Shown: positions 50,599 through 60,588 of the stretch, in pieces
How positions within the stretch are numbered: position 1 is the first letter of the stretch
How the letters are laid out: every line of letters starts with the position of its first letter
Source: DATJKD01 sp963834855
GTDB taxonomy: Bacteria > Pseudomonadota > Gammaproteobacteria > Steroidobacterales > Steroidobacteraceae
Assembly (NCBI GenBank): GCA_963834855.1
Contig: CAWIDH010000035.1
Coordinates: forward strand, 1 to 64,000
DNA: 64,000 nt
Direction of reading: 5' to 3'
Program-made: the position numbers and the translations under genes
Notes under the pieces: generated by a model
The model's input: the letters and a program-made list of their open reading frames with translations, nothing else
What the model was told of the DNA's origin: nothing
The model's database searches: none

Positions 50599-50826
50599 AT
50601 GACGTGCAATCACGTCAGGCTGACGCAGGATGCATCGATCACCAGGTTGTTCGTAAGCGAGACGCTGGTCAGGGTTGCGCTCGATACCGTTCAGGTTCAC
50701 GGCGGCCATGGTTTCATGGCGGAGCACGAAGTGGAACGCACACTTCGCGATGCCGTAGGCAGTACCATCTATTCGGGAACGTCCGAGATGCAGCGAAACA
50801 TGATTGCACGGTGGTCAGGGTTGTAG
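50599..50826 (+). pseudogene. C-terminal fragment of an acyl-CoA dehydrogenase
   Basis: About 75 residues matching only the last helices of an acyl-CoA dehydrogenase: VRVALDTVQVHGGHGFMAEH, VERTLRDAVGSTIYSGTSEM, QRNMIAR. The FAD-contacting QxHGGxGF and the YxGTSEMQR motifs are kept, but the catalytic domain is missing. The upstream half is replaced by the divergent low-GC ATP-grasp gene, so an insertion or recombination probably cut it off. A complete acyl-CoA dehydrogenase in a related locus could have acted on the ACP-bound acyl group. Confidence 0.65.
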
Positions 50827-50845
50827 GCGCACGGTGAGGTCTGCG

Positions 50846-52097
50846 CTACCTGGTCATCCGGGCCAATCCCCGCCACAGGTACCGATTCTTCGTCCAGTCG
50901 GCGCGCGCCGTATCGTAGACGGCGAAGTGGTCCTCGATGATCCGACGCCACTGGCGAGTCCGCTGCACGTAGGCGCGCCCGTTCCTGCCGAGCCGGTTCC
51001 GGAGCTCTGGATCGTCGGCAAGCGTGCGGATCCTGGCCGCCAGATCGGCGGAGTCGTCGGCCCGGTGGATGAGGCCGGTCTCGCCGTCGGTGATCAGCTC
51101 GATCAGACCGCCGACGCTCGATCCCGATCACCGCCTTCTCCATCGCCATCGCTTCGAGCGGCTTCAGCGGAGTGACCAGCTCGGTAATCCGCTTGCTGTG
51201 TCGCGGATACGCCAGTATGTCGACGACCGAGTACATCGCGCCGACCTCGCTGTGCGGCACCTTCCCCGGATGGAGGATCCGGTCGGAGAGCCCGGCGTCC
51301 GCCGCAAGCTTCCTGCACTCCTCGTACGTCGTCCCCTCGCCCACGATCAGCCCGCGCAGATCGTCACGGCCGTGCCTGATCAGATCGATCAGCGCCCTCA
51401 CCAGCAGCGGCACTCCTTCGAAGTTGGCGAACGTTCCGATGTACGCGACCACCGTCTTCCCGGAGAGGCCGAGCCGCTGCGCCAGCGCTTCGTCGCGCGC
51501 GCGGGGCGCGAAGCGATCCACGTCGACTCCGTTCGGGATCACGAACACGGAGCGCTCGTCGATGCCGCGGTGAACGAGCTCTTTCTTGATCCCCTGACAG
51601 ATGCCGATCAGCGCGTCGGCGTTCCGGGCGAGCAACGTCTCCGCCTTCTGGATCGCGACGTACTTCGGCGATCCTTCGACGCTGGTTCCATGATCGACCG
51701 AGGCGTCCTCCCAGAAGGCGCGGATCTCGTAGACGCAGGGCAGCCCGAGCTGGCGGGACGCGAGGAAGGCGGGGATGCCGCACAAGATCGAGCTGTGGCC
51801 GTGGATCAGATCCGGCTTCTCGATCTTCGCCACCTCCACGATCCGCCGGCGCAGCTCGTTGATCTCCAGCGCTTCCTTCACCACAGCCCGGTCGAGCCTT
51901 TTCTGCGCGTGCGAGCGGTGGTACCGGATGCCGTCGAGCTCCTCCATCGCGACACCCTCGTCGTTCTGGTGGCGCACGCTGGTGAGGACCACCGGATCCA
52001 TTCCGAGCGCCTTATGGCTGTTCACGATGTAGCGGCTGCGGGACGTGTAGCCCGCGAGCATCGGGATCGAGATATCGAGTACGTGAAGCACCCGCAT
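50846..52097 (-). CDS. TIGR04063-type XrtA-system glycosyltransferase (frameshift near the end)
   Basis: About 416-residue GT4 enzyme. ATG at 52097; N-terminus MRVLHVLDISIPMLAGYTSR with SRYIVNSHKALGMDPVVLTS is diagnostic for this exosortase A-linked family. The donor site includes LIHGHSSILCGIPAFLAS, SVFVIPNGVDVDRFAPRARD, VVAYIGTFANFEGVPLLVRA and DILAYPRHSKRITELVTPLK. A one-base change near 51125 then gives LRNRLGRNGRAYVQRTRQW and a stop at 50846 (ending WRGLARMTR). It lies on the strand opposite the main run. Confidence 0.88.
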
Positions 52098-52237
52098 GAA
52101 GGGATACTATCAGCTCGCCTGGCGAGCGCAACGCATGCGCGGAGCCGAGGTGCGAGCAGAGCGGGCGGTTCACTTATCGGTCGAGGCTCGGGGTGGCGGC
52201 TGGATCGCGTGGCGAGCCGCATTCGTGCAGGACGCGA

Positions 52238-53971
52238 TCAGCGTCGAGGTTGCCAGTCGACCGGCTTGTAGACCCAGACCTGGCCCTCAGTGGCGTTACC
52301 AAGACCCATCATCACGTCGTGGCTGGGAATGTACTTCCACTTGCCGAGGATGCCGGCCGTCATCCGCACCGCGGGGAAGTCGGCGCCGGAGACCGGGGCG
52401 GCACTCACGGTCCAGCCGCTCGCGGTGAAGGCGGGTCCCGAAGCCGGCGGCCTGAGATACCACACTGCGCCGCCACCGTCCCACAGCACGAATGCGGAGC
52501 GCACCGGGTCGAAGTCCATGCCATGCAGGTTGACAGCACGAATCGACCGTCGCCGTCCGAGGGCACGAACCTGAGCGGTTCATTGGCCGGGCCCGGCGTC
52601 GCCACGTTCCACATGACGATGCCAAAGGACCCGAGTACCTGCGCGGTGCGGAGATAGAGCTTGCGCCCGGGGTCGTAGGCTCCGGCACCCTGGTCGGAAT
52701 AGCTTCTCGATCCCGGTCCAATGAGATCTCCACCGATCCAGCGACGGATCGGCGGGCGCAGGCATCGTGTAACGGAAGAGATCGCCGCCCGCGTGTGGTG
52801 CCTCGGAGACGAGCACCGACTCGACGCCATCCTCGACGACGTACGCGGACGTCCCGTTCACGAACGAATCCGGCCGCGCTGCACCGACGCCGTTCGTGAC
52901 GATGCTGTCGCGATTCATCCACATTTCGCCGCCGGTCACCCCGGGAAACGCCGCGGGCGCGACCTGCGAGCCGTTCCTGCCGCCGACCATGTCGCCGGAC
53001 GCGCGGCTCGGATCCCAAAGGTAGGGGCCGGTCCTCGTGACGCCGTCGTCCTGGAGGAAGTACTGCCCGGTATTGTAGATCGCACCACCGAAGGTGATCA
53101 GCCGATCGAGCAGCGGCAGAAACTCGAGGTTGTCGTAGGTATGTGACGACATCGGCGCGCTCGACGCCCCGTCGATCGTGAAGAACCGCGCGTCACCGAA
53201 CGGCGCGACCACGGCGCTCGGCAGCGACGCGCGCTCCCAGCGCAGCGTTCCGGCGTCGAAACGGTAGACGTCGTTACCGGCGTAGTCGGCGTGCCCTCCG
53301 CCCCAGATGATCAACTGTCTTCGATTATCGTCCCAGGTCATCGCACCCCAGGCCGTGATGATCTTGCCCGGGTTGCCCATCGGCACGTCGTTCAGGCGGG
53401 CGCGCTGCGCGACCGGCGTCCAGACGTCCTCGAACCGGTTGATGTTGACCTTGATCCAGGACCCCGCGGGCGCCGACGCGATGCGCTCCATCAACGAGCT
53501 GCCGGTGACCGGCGACTGGACGCTGACGGTCACAGATCCCGTATCGGATCCATCCTTGCCATCACTGACCGTATACGTAAACGAATCCGAACCGACGAAC
53601 CCGGCGCGCGGCACGTACGTTATCGTTTCATCGGAGTTGATCCTCGTGCGGCCGTTCGCGGCCTGTCCGGTCATCGCGACACGCAGCGCATCGCCGTCAT
53701 CATCGGCGTCGTTGGCCAGCACCCGAACGGTGACCTCCAATCCGGCTCGTGCATGAGCGATGTCGTCGACGGCGAGGGGTCGGTGGCGGCTCGTGACCGG
53801 CGTGGGCGTGACCGGCGTGGCCGTGACCGGCGTCTGCGCCTCGGTGCCGGGCGCGTCGTTCCGACCGGCAAACCGGCCAGGCGAGAAGAGTCCGTCGTCG
53901 TTCCGGCAGCCGGCGAGGGTGATCAGGAGCACGCCGGCGGCAGCCACCTTCAGGCGTGGCAACGCGTCCAT
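52238..53971 (-). CDS. lipoprotein with cadherin-like Ig domain and kelch-like propeller (frameshifted)
   Basis: About 577 residues. ATG 53971 gives a signal with lipobox LAGC. A Thr/Pro linker (TPVTATPVTPTPV) leads to a bacterial cadherin-like domain (NDADDDGDALRVAM, YVPRAGFVGSDSFTYTVSDG). The propeller follows with KIITAWGAMTWDDNRRQLII, GGGHADYAGNDVYRFD, HTYDNLEFLPLLDRLITFGG and LGKWKYIPSHDVMMGLGNA. It is a larger relative of the protein at 44256. Frame changes lie near 52730 and 52525. It starts 17 bases after the beta-helix gene and so shares the riboswitch at 56231. Likely matrix-associated and sugar-binding; not proven. Confidence 0.75.
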
Positions 53972-53988
53972 GTCCGTCCTGCGCCCCG

Positions 53989-56087
53989 TCAGAGGCTGAA
54001 CCAGTTCGGTATGTCGATCGGCGCCGGCTGCTGGCCGGGGTGCTGCTCGCCGCCGACGAATACAACCGGGCGCGGCGGGGGCGGGTACGCCCAGGGCCCC
54101 GGCCCGTGCTTCGTCACGAGCGACGGCGCCGTGTAAAAGTCGAGCTCGAACCAGCGCTGCGGGTCGGTCATGTCCGTCGGAAGCCAGCCCTCGTAACGAT
54201 TGTTCGCGAAGAACGTGACGCTGCGTTCCGACCAGTTGGGCGGCACCGTGCCCCAGAACTCCGCGCGGCCTGAGGCGACACATCGGTGCGCGGCGCCGTC
54301 CCGTCGTCGCGAAACACTGCTTGGCGCCGGTTCGACTCATCGAGCCACCGGAAGCGGTTGTAAGCGACGTAATGCTTGAACGAATAGGGATTCGCCGGGT
54401 CGGCGATGTCGTAGGACCGCACGGCCTCCCAGAACTCGGGATTGACGAACGTCTCCGGTCCGCGGTGAAGCCGGGAGGCGCGAATCCCGGAGGGAGCGAG
54501 CTTGTCGGCGGCTCGTGGCTGATATCGGGGTATACCGGCGAGTCTCCGGCCCACATGGCGTGGCGTGCGCGCAGGAACACGAGTCCGTTCGAAACGCCCC
54601 AGCGTTCCTGCGAGAAGGCGCCAACCAGTTCGTTGTTGTAGATGACGATGTCCGCGACGCTCGCGACGTCGATGAGCTTGTCCGCGCGCATGCCGGCCGC
54701 GAGATTGTCCTCGTCGAGTACCGCGCTCAGGTAGCTGTTGCGGATGCTGACGAACGGGCGCGTTGACTTGACGATGCTGCATTCTTTTGACCCGGTTACG
54801 CGGATGTTGTTGATCGACAGATGCGAGTCCAGGCGCCCCTCGATGTACATCTGATGTTTCAGGTTGCTCTGCCAGCCCATCTGCGAGCCGTGGAAGTTCC
54901 AGAGCCAGTAGCGCCAGCTGACGTTCGCGTAGGGTCGGCCGGGAGAGGTCTTGAACCCGTTGTCGTCGCGGGTCGAATCGTGCTGATAGACCCGCGTCAC
55001 GTAGATGTTCGAGTCGTGATCGGGCAGGTGGACGGTTGTGTGGACTGCCGTAGCATCGAGTTCCAGGTTCTTCAGATACCCGGTCTCGAGCGCATCGAGG
55101 ACGAGCCCATCGCCGACCAGCACGGGTCGCGTCCCGGGTTCGCCGAGGATGTAGAGGTTCAGCGGGTTCCGAGTGAGATAGAAATCGCCGGTGTACCGGC
55201 CGGGCGTCACGACCAGCACATTCGGTTCTGCGTATGATGCCTCGGCCCGCAACCGTCGCCTCATGTCCTGCCATGACGCGCTGCCCGAGTCGATGCCGAT
55301 GCCGGGAAAGCGGCGAGACGCATCGGTCCCCCAGGCGATCGTGGGTGCGAGCACGCGCACGTTGAATTCCTCGGAGACAGCGTTCTGCGACGGTGCGCGC
55401 AGCTTCACACGCGCCGTTTCGGTGCCGGAGCCCGAGCCGTCGTAGCTCAGCAGCCCGGTCGCGGCGTCGTAGCGCACGCCGACGAGCGACCCCGTGACGT
55501 ACTCGAGCTCGGTCGCGATACGCGGTTTCCAGCCGCTCTGGTTGTCGAGGTCACCGGGTGTCCATCGGTTCAGCGTGTCGATGTGGAATATCCCGAGCTG
55601 CTCCGATTCGCGGTAGCCACGCACGAACACGATCTCGGGAATTTCCGCGAACCGGAACGGGCCGCCTGCCGACGGCATCGTCGGCGCCGGCGGGCCCGAT
55701 GCGGGCGCCGGCGCGTCTACTTTGATCGTGAACGGCGGCAGCGATCGCGCGAGGTTGCCGTCAGTGACCGAGATGGTCACGCCGGCGAACGTGCCGACGT
55801 CATCGGCGGCGGGCGTACCGGACAGGGTGCCGGTGGCTGCATCAAAGTTAGACCAGCCCGGTCGATTCGTGACCTTGAACCGCAGCGCCTGTCCGTCCGG
55901 GTCGGATGCGCGAGGTGTGAACTTGTAACGCTCCGCCGGCGCGCACCGCGGTCTTTGGCGAACCGCTGATCGTCGGAGCACTGTTCAGCGTTCCGGCCGT
56001 GAATCCGTCGTCGTCGTCCCTGCAGCCACCGAGCATTACCACCGACAGGCTGAGCGCAACTGCGACGAGTCCGGATCTTGCACGCAT
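53989..56087 (-). CDS. lipoprotein with Ig-like and beta-helix (pectate-lyase-like) domains (frameshifted)
   Basis: About 700 residues. ATG 56087 opens a signal with lipobox LGGC and an acidic RDDDDG. One He_PIG domain (ASDPDGQALRFKVTNRPGW, TGTLSGTP, VTISVTDG) is followed by a linker, AEIPEIVFVRGYRESEQLGI with NRWTPGDL, shared with the protein at 12062. The beta-helix part has TPGRYTGDFYLTRNPLNLYI, YLKNLELDATAVHTTVHLPD, NNIRVTGSKECSIVKSTR and IVIYNNELVG rungs. The end is NWSERSVTFFANNRY to DIPNWFSL. Frame changes lie near 55935, 54480 and 54280. It probably binds or cleaves polysaccharide. First gene behind riboswitch copy 4. Confidence 0.77.
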
Positions 56088-56230
56088 GTATGTAAACCTC
56101 TGTCCCAGCGACCTCAGCGCAACGCACGGATCGACCGGCGTCGTGTCGCGCAACAGGGGCAGTGGACCAGCGCCGGCGAAACCGGCAGCCTCGAGAGGAA
56201 TGACGGGGCGCGGGCAGACGTTCCCGGCGC

Positions 56231-56313
56231 TCCGGCAACCCCGCTATCCCCGCGATCGTTCGCCCGGGGACCGGAGGCTTTGCGTCACCGCCTTGCGGCG
56301 GTTTTGCCCTTGG
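56231..56313 (-). promoter_or_regulatory. cyclic-di-GMP-I (GEMM-I) riboswitch, copy 4
   Basis: Minus strand: GGGCAAAACC, CCGCC-GCAA-GGCGG with GNRA loop, GTGACGCAAAGCCTCCGG, a longer second stem (CCCCGGGCGAACGATCGCGGGG region) and GATAGCGGGGTTGCC. The core agrees with the Vc2-type element. It lies about 145 bases upstream of the ATG at 56087 and 40 kb from the other three copies. No T-run follows it. Confidence 0.93.
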
Positions 56314-56420
56314 TGCGTCGAGTGGAAGTATTCGCCAGCCGCGGCCGGAACGGCTGCGACCTGATTCTCAGCTTTCGATCGCTGTTTTTTCTTCCGCCGG
56401 AGAGGCTGCGGAGCACATTG

Positions 56421-57659
56421 TCAAATCAGCAATTCCAGCGGCGGCGGATGACTCAGAAAGCCGAGCGGGCTTGCGCTCAGTCCGTACGCGCCCGACTGAA
56501 ACACAGCGACCAGGTCGCCTTCATGCGCCTGCGCGAGTTCCATGCGGTCCGCGAGCAGGTCGAGCGGCGTGCACAGCGGTCCGACGACGGAGGCGGTCTC
56601 GCGCGTGGACGCGCCGATGCGGTTTGCGATCAGCACCGGATAATTCTTCCGCAGCACCTGTCCGAAATTACCGGACGCGGCGAGATGGTGATGCAGCCCG
56701 CCGTCGGTCACGAGAAACACCTGGCCACGCGAAATCTTGCGATCCAGCACGCGGCACAGATAGACACCGGATTCACCGACGAGGTAGCGGCCAAGCTCGA
56801 GCACGACTTGCGCGTGGGGCAGCGCCGTCCGGATCCGCGGCGCGAGCTCGCGCAGATTCGCGGCGATCGGCGCGAGGTCGAGCGGTTTCTCGCCGGGGAA
56901 ATAAGGGATGCCGAACCCGCCGCCGAGATTGAGCAGCCGCACCGGCGCGGGCGCGTGACCCGCGAGCTCGATCGCGAGCGCCGCCGACTTCTGCTGCGCG
57001 TCGACGAGCACGTCGGCGCGCAGGTTCTGCGAGCCGCTGAATATGTGAAAACCCCAGAACTCGAGCGGCAGCCGCCCCAGATCTGCGAGGAGGGCCGGGA
57101 CGCGCTCGGCATCGACGCCGAACTGCTTGGGGCCGCCCGCCATCTTCATGCCGGAGGACTTGAGCTCGAAGTCCGGGTTGACCCGCACCGCGACCTTCGG
57201 GCGCACCATGGCGCGCTCCGCGATCGTCGCGATGCGCCGCATTTCGAGCGGGGATTCCATGTTGATCACGATGCCGGCGCCGACTGCCTGCTCGAGTTCC
57301 GCCACCGACTTGCCCGGTCCTGCGAAGCTGATGTCGGCGGGCTTCGTGCCGGTCGCGAGCGCAAGCTGCATCTCGCGTGCCGATGCGACGTCGAGGCCAT
57401 CGACCAGGCCAGCCATGTGCCGGATCACTTCCGGCATCGGGTTCGCCTTGATCGCATAGTGCAGCCCGATTTCAGCGGGCAATGCCGCGCGCAGTCCGTC
57501 GACCTTGCGATCCATGACGCTGCGGTCGTACACGTAAAGCGGCGTACGGCCCGCTTCGGCGACGATCTGCGACACGGTCCGGCCGCCGATCACGAGCTCG
57601 CCGTCGCGGGCCTCGAACCACGGGTGTGCCGGGTGCTGCGCGAATGCATCAAGGCTCAT
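56421..57659 (-). CDS. PLP-dependent decarboxylase, exosortase A system-associated
   Basis: 412-residue alanine-racemase-fold decarboxylase of the diaminopimelate/ornithine decarboxylase type. The PLP lysine is in LHYAIKANPMPEVI near residue 65. Other motifs are GPGKSVAELEQAV, HIFSGSQNL, LNLGGGFGIPYFPG, LELGRYLVGESGVYL and VGPLCTPLDLL with its catalytic Cys region. It probably makes an amine that is loaded on the carrier protein or attached to the EPS. ATG 57659 overlaps the stop of the ligase gene (ATGA), so the pair is co-translated. A longer upstream frame is antisense or overlap and was not used. Intact. Confidence 0.9.
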   Translation of the reverse strand: MSLDAFAQHPAHPWFEARDGELVIGGRTVSQIVAEAGRTPLYVYDRSVMDRKVDGLRAALPAEIGLHYAIKANPMPEVIRHMAGLVDGLDVASAREMQLALATGTKPADISFAGPGKSVAELEQAVGAGIVINMESPLEMRRIATIAERAMVRPKVAVRVNPDFELKSSGMKMAGGPKQFGVDAERVPALLADLGRLPLEFWGFHIFSGSQNLRADVLVDAQQKSAALAIELAGHAPAPVRLLNLGGGFGIPYFPGEKPLDLAPIAANLRELAPRIRTALPHAQVVLELGRYLVGESGVYLCRVLDRKISRGQVFLVTDGGLHHHLAASGNFGQVLRKNYPVLIANRIGASTRETASVVGPLCTPLDLLADRMELAQAHEGDLVAVFQSGAYGLSASPLGFLSHPPPLELLI

Positions 57660-59250
57660 GCCGTCGGCTCGAAAATACCGCGCACGCGTGCCGCGAGCGC
57701 GGGCCGGTCGAACTTTCCGTTCGGGTTGCGCGGCAGGCTCGCGAGCCATTCGATCCGCTGCGGAACCATGTAGGTCGGCATCTGCGCGCGGCAGTGTGCG
57801 AGCAGCCGTTCCGCGCCGTCGATAACCGCGCCCGCCTCCGGCGGCGACGCGATCACGACAATCGCCTCGCCGAGCGCGGGATGCGGCGCGGCCACGGCCA
57901 CAGCGTCGCCGACCAGCCCGGATGCGTAGACGATCTCCTCGACCTCGGTGGGGCTCACGCGGTAGCCCGACGTCTTGATCATCTCGTCACGACGCCCGAC
58001 GAAGTACAGGAAGCCCTCGGCGTCCCTGCGGACAGTGTCTCCCGACCACACTGCCATCTCGACCAGTGGCAGCTCGGTGCGGCGTCCCGGCAGCGGCTTG
58101 AAGCGCTCAGCGGTCTTCGCCGGATCGTTCCAGTATCCCAATGCGACCAGCGAACCGCGCTGTACGAGCTCGCCCGGCTCATCGGGCTCGCACGGTGTGC
58201 CGTCGGGGCGCACCACGAGGATTTCCGCATTCGGGATCGCCTTGCCCATCGAGTCGGGCCGCCGGTCGATCTCCTCGGGCGGAAGGTAAGTGCCGCGGAA
58301 CGCCTCAGTCAGCCCGTACATCAGGAATGGCCGTGTCCGCGGCAGGGCTGCCCGCAACCTGGTGAGCGTGGCGCGCGGCATCCGTCCGCCTGAATTCGTG
58401 ATGTAGCGCAGATGCGCGTCGGTTCCTGCGGGCCACGCGAGATCGGCGAGCTGTATCCACAACGGCGGCACCGCGGCGAGGCCCGTGATGCGGTCCCTCT
58501 GCACGGCGGTGACGACGTCCTTCGCGAACAGGTGATCGATCAGCGAGACGCTCGCGCCGACCAGGAACGCGGTCGTGAGTTGGCTGAAGCCGTAGTCGAA
58601 GCTGAACGGCAGTACTGCGAGCAACCGGTCGTCCGGCGTGTTTCCGAGGTACTCGACGACGCTGTGCGCGCCGCAGACCAGGTTGCGATGGGACAGCACG
58701 ACGCCCTTCGGGCGACCCGTACTCCCCGACGTGTACAGGATCGCGGCAACGTCGAGATCGATGACGCGCGCCGGGGGTTGCGACGCCGAAGCGAGCAGCT
58801 CCGCCCAGGTGAGCATTCGGATCCCGGCCGGCAGGCGCGGGCGCCGGCGGCGTCGCCGGCCGTCGTAACGATCATCCTGATCGTCTGCGACTGGCTGATC
58901 TCAGCGGCGAGCTCACGCAGCCGGTCCGGCGAGGTCACGAGCGCCGTCGCGCCCGAATCCCGGAGGATGTGCCCGACCTGCGCACTCTTCAGCAGCGGAT
59001 TGACCGGGACGAACACGCCGCCTGCGTGGCTCGTGCCGAAGCAGGCGACGACGGTCTCGATGCGCTTGTTGAGATAAATCGCAACGCGATCCTGCCGGTC
59101 GAGGCCCGCCGCGCGCAGACCGGACGCGGCGGTATCGATCGCTTGGGCAAGCTCGGCGTACGTGGTGGCCTCGGCCTGCTGGCGAAGCGCGACCCGGTCC
59201 GGCATGCGATCGGCGGTCGACAGTGGCAGGGAAGCGAGCAGGGCGCTCAT
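57656..59250 (-). CDS. acyl-CoA ligase (AMP-forming), exosortase A system-associated (frameshift)
   Basis: About 531-residue adenylate-forming enzyme. N-terminus AQAIDTAASGLRAAGLDRQD. A frame change near 58835 joins the core, whose P-loop-like motif ILYTSGSTGRPKGVVLSHRN (A3) is followed by MYGLTEAFRGTYLPP (A5), VWSGDTVRRDAEGFLYFVGR (A7), DEMIKTSGYRVSPTEVEEIV (A8) and RNPNGKFDR with the catalytic Lys (A10). It activates a carboxylic or amino acid as adenylate and loads it on a thiol, plausibly the ACP at 45395. Coupled to the decarboxylase downstream. Confidence 0.9.
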
Positions 59251-59496
59251 CGTGCGTCTTGGGGCCTCGGCCGGTATCCGGGTAGTTTAGCGGGCCATGC
59301 CTGGCCAAAAAGGTGAAACGCTTGGCAGCGGCCGGGTCACTACGACGCGCCGGATCCAATCGACGAGTTGAGCCATGTAGTCGGCGCCGGTCCGAGTGGT
59401 GTGCCGGCTTGTGACGGTACGCGAGACGTCGGGCGCGCGATAGTCTAGGCTTTCACGCCGCGAACCCGGCGTTCCCGCGAGCATCAACTGCCGTCC

Positions 59497-60537
59497 ATGA
59501 AATCCGCGTTTCTCAGGGCCTGTTCCCAGATCGGCATCTCGCGCATGGTGCGCGGGCTCACCGCTCATGGCATCCGGATCCTCGCCTACCACGGTTTCTG
59601 CAACGACGACGCGGCCGATTTCCAGCCGATGCTGTTCATGCGCGCAGCGACGTTTCGCACGCGGATGGCGCGGCTCGCAGGCTCCGGGTACCGGGTGATC
59701 GCGCTCGAGGAGGCCGTGCGGCGCCTGCGCGCCCGCGACATCGCGCCCGGGCTGGCGGTGATCACGATCGATGACGGGTGGCACGGCATCCATGAGCACG
59801 CACTCCCGGTGCTCACCGAGCTTGGAATGCCGGCGACCGTCTACGTGGCGAGCTACTACGCCGAACGCCAGCTTCCGGTCTTCAACGTGCTGTGCCGCTA
59901 CCTCGCCTGGAAATGTCCGCATGAGCAGGTGATGCTCGCAAGTTTCGGGCCCGGTCTCGACGGGCGCCACGCGCTGCCGGACCGCGGTTCCCGCGAGCGG
60001 CTTGCGGCACGGTTCGCCTGCCAGGTGGACGAGCTGCCGCGCGCTGCGCGCATGGATTTCGTGCGCCGCGTGGCCGCGGCGCTCGACGTCGATCTCGATC
60101 CGCTGCTCGGCCGCCGCACCTTTCACCTGATGTCGGCTGCGCAGTTGCGCGAGCTCGTGCGCAACGGGCTCGATCTGCAGCTGCACACTCATCGCCACCA
60201 ATTCCCGCCCGGCGACCGCACGGACTGCGAGCGGGAGATCGAGGAGAATCGCGCGTTTCTGCAACCGATCGCCGCGAACCGCCTCGAGCATTTCTGCTAT
60301 CCGAGTGGCGAGTATCAGCCGCACCAAAAGGACTGGCTGCGTGAATTCGGCGTGGCCAGCGCGACGACGACGCGGCACGGACTCGCGTTTCCCGGCGGCG
60401 ACGCGCTGGAACTGCCGCGGCTGCTGGATTCGGAAGCCTACGCCCCCGAACACTTCGATGCGGCGCTCTCGGGGCTCCTGAGCCTGTTGCGCGAACCGGG
60501 CCCGGCACTGCGCCGCATGCGCGCGGCTCGGGTCTGA
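59497..60537 (+). CDS. polysaccharide deacetylase family protein
   Basis: 346 residues of the NodB fold: LAYHGFCNDDAADF, VITIDDGWHGIHEHALPVL (catalytic Asp pair), LGMPATVYVASYYAE, LQLHTHRHQFPPG (metal His) and EHFCYPSGEYQPHQKDWLRE. A 100-residue insertion between the second and third motifs is longer than in the other two deacetylases here. ATG 59497 is 247 bases from the divergent ligase gene; that spacer holds no further gene and must hold both promoters. Intact. Confidence 0.85.
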   Translation: MKSAFLRACSQIGISRMVRGLTAHGIRILAYHGFCNDDAADFQPMLFMRAATFRTRMARLAGSGYRVIALEEAVRRLRARDIAPGLAVITIDDGWHGIHEHALPVLTELGMPATVYVASYYAERQLPVFNVLCRYLAWKCPHEQVMLASFGPGLDGRHALPDRGSRERLAARFACQVDELPRAARMDFVRRVAAALDVDLDPLLGRRTFHLMSAAQLRELVRNGLDLQLHTHRHQFPPGDRTDCEREIEENRAFLQPIAANRLEHFCYPSGEYQPHQKDWLREFGVASATTTRHGLAFPGGDALELPRLLDSEAYAPEHFDAALSGLLSLLREPGPALRRMRAARV

Positions 60538-60588
60538 AACTGCCGCGGCCGGTTGCCCCGGCCCCTGATCAGCGCAGACCAAGACACG

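Noticed and set aside
59300..59340. TTGGCAG near 59320 as a sigma-54 promoter for the deacetylase
   Set aside because: No GC dinucleotide at the required 10-base distance and no TTGC element follows.
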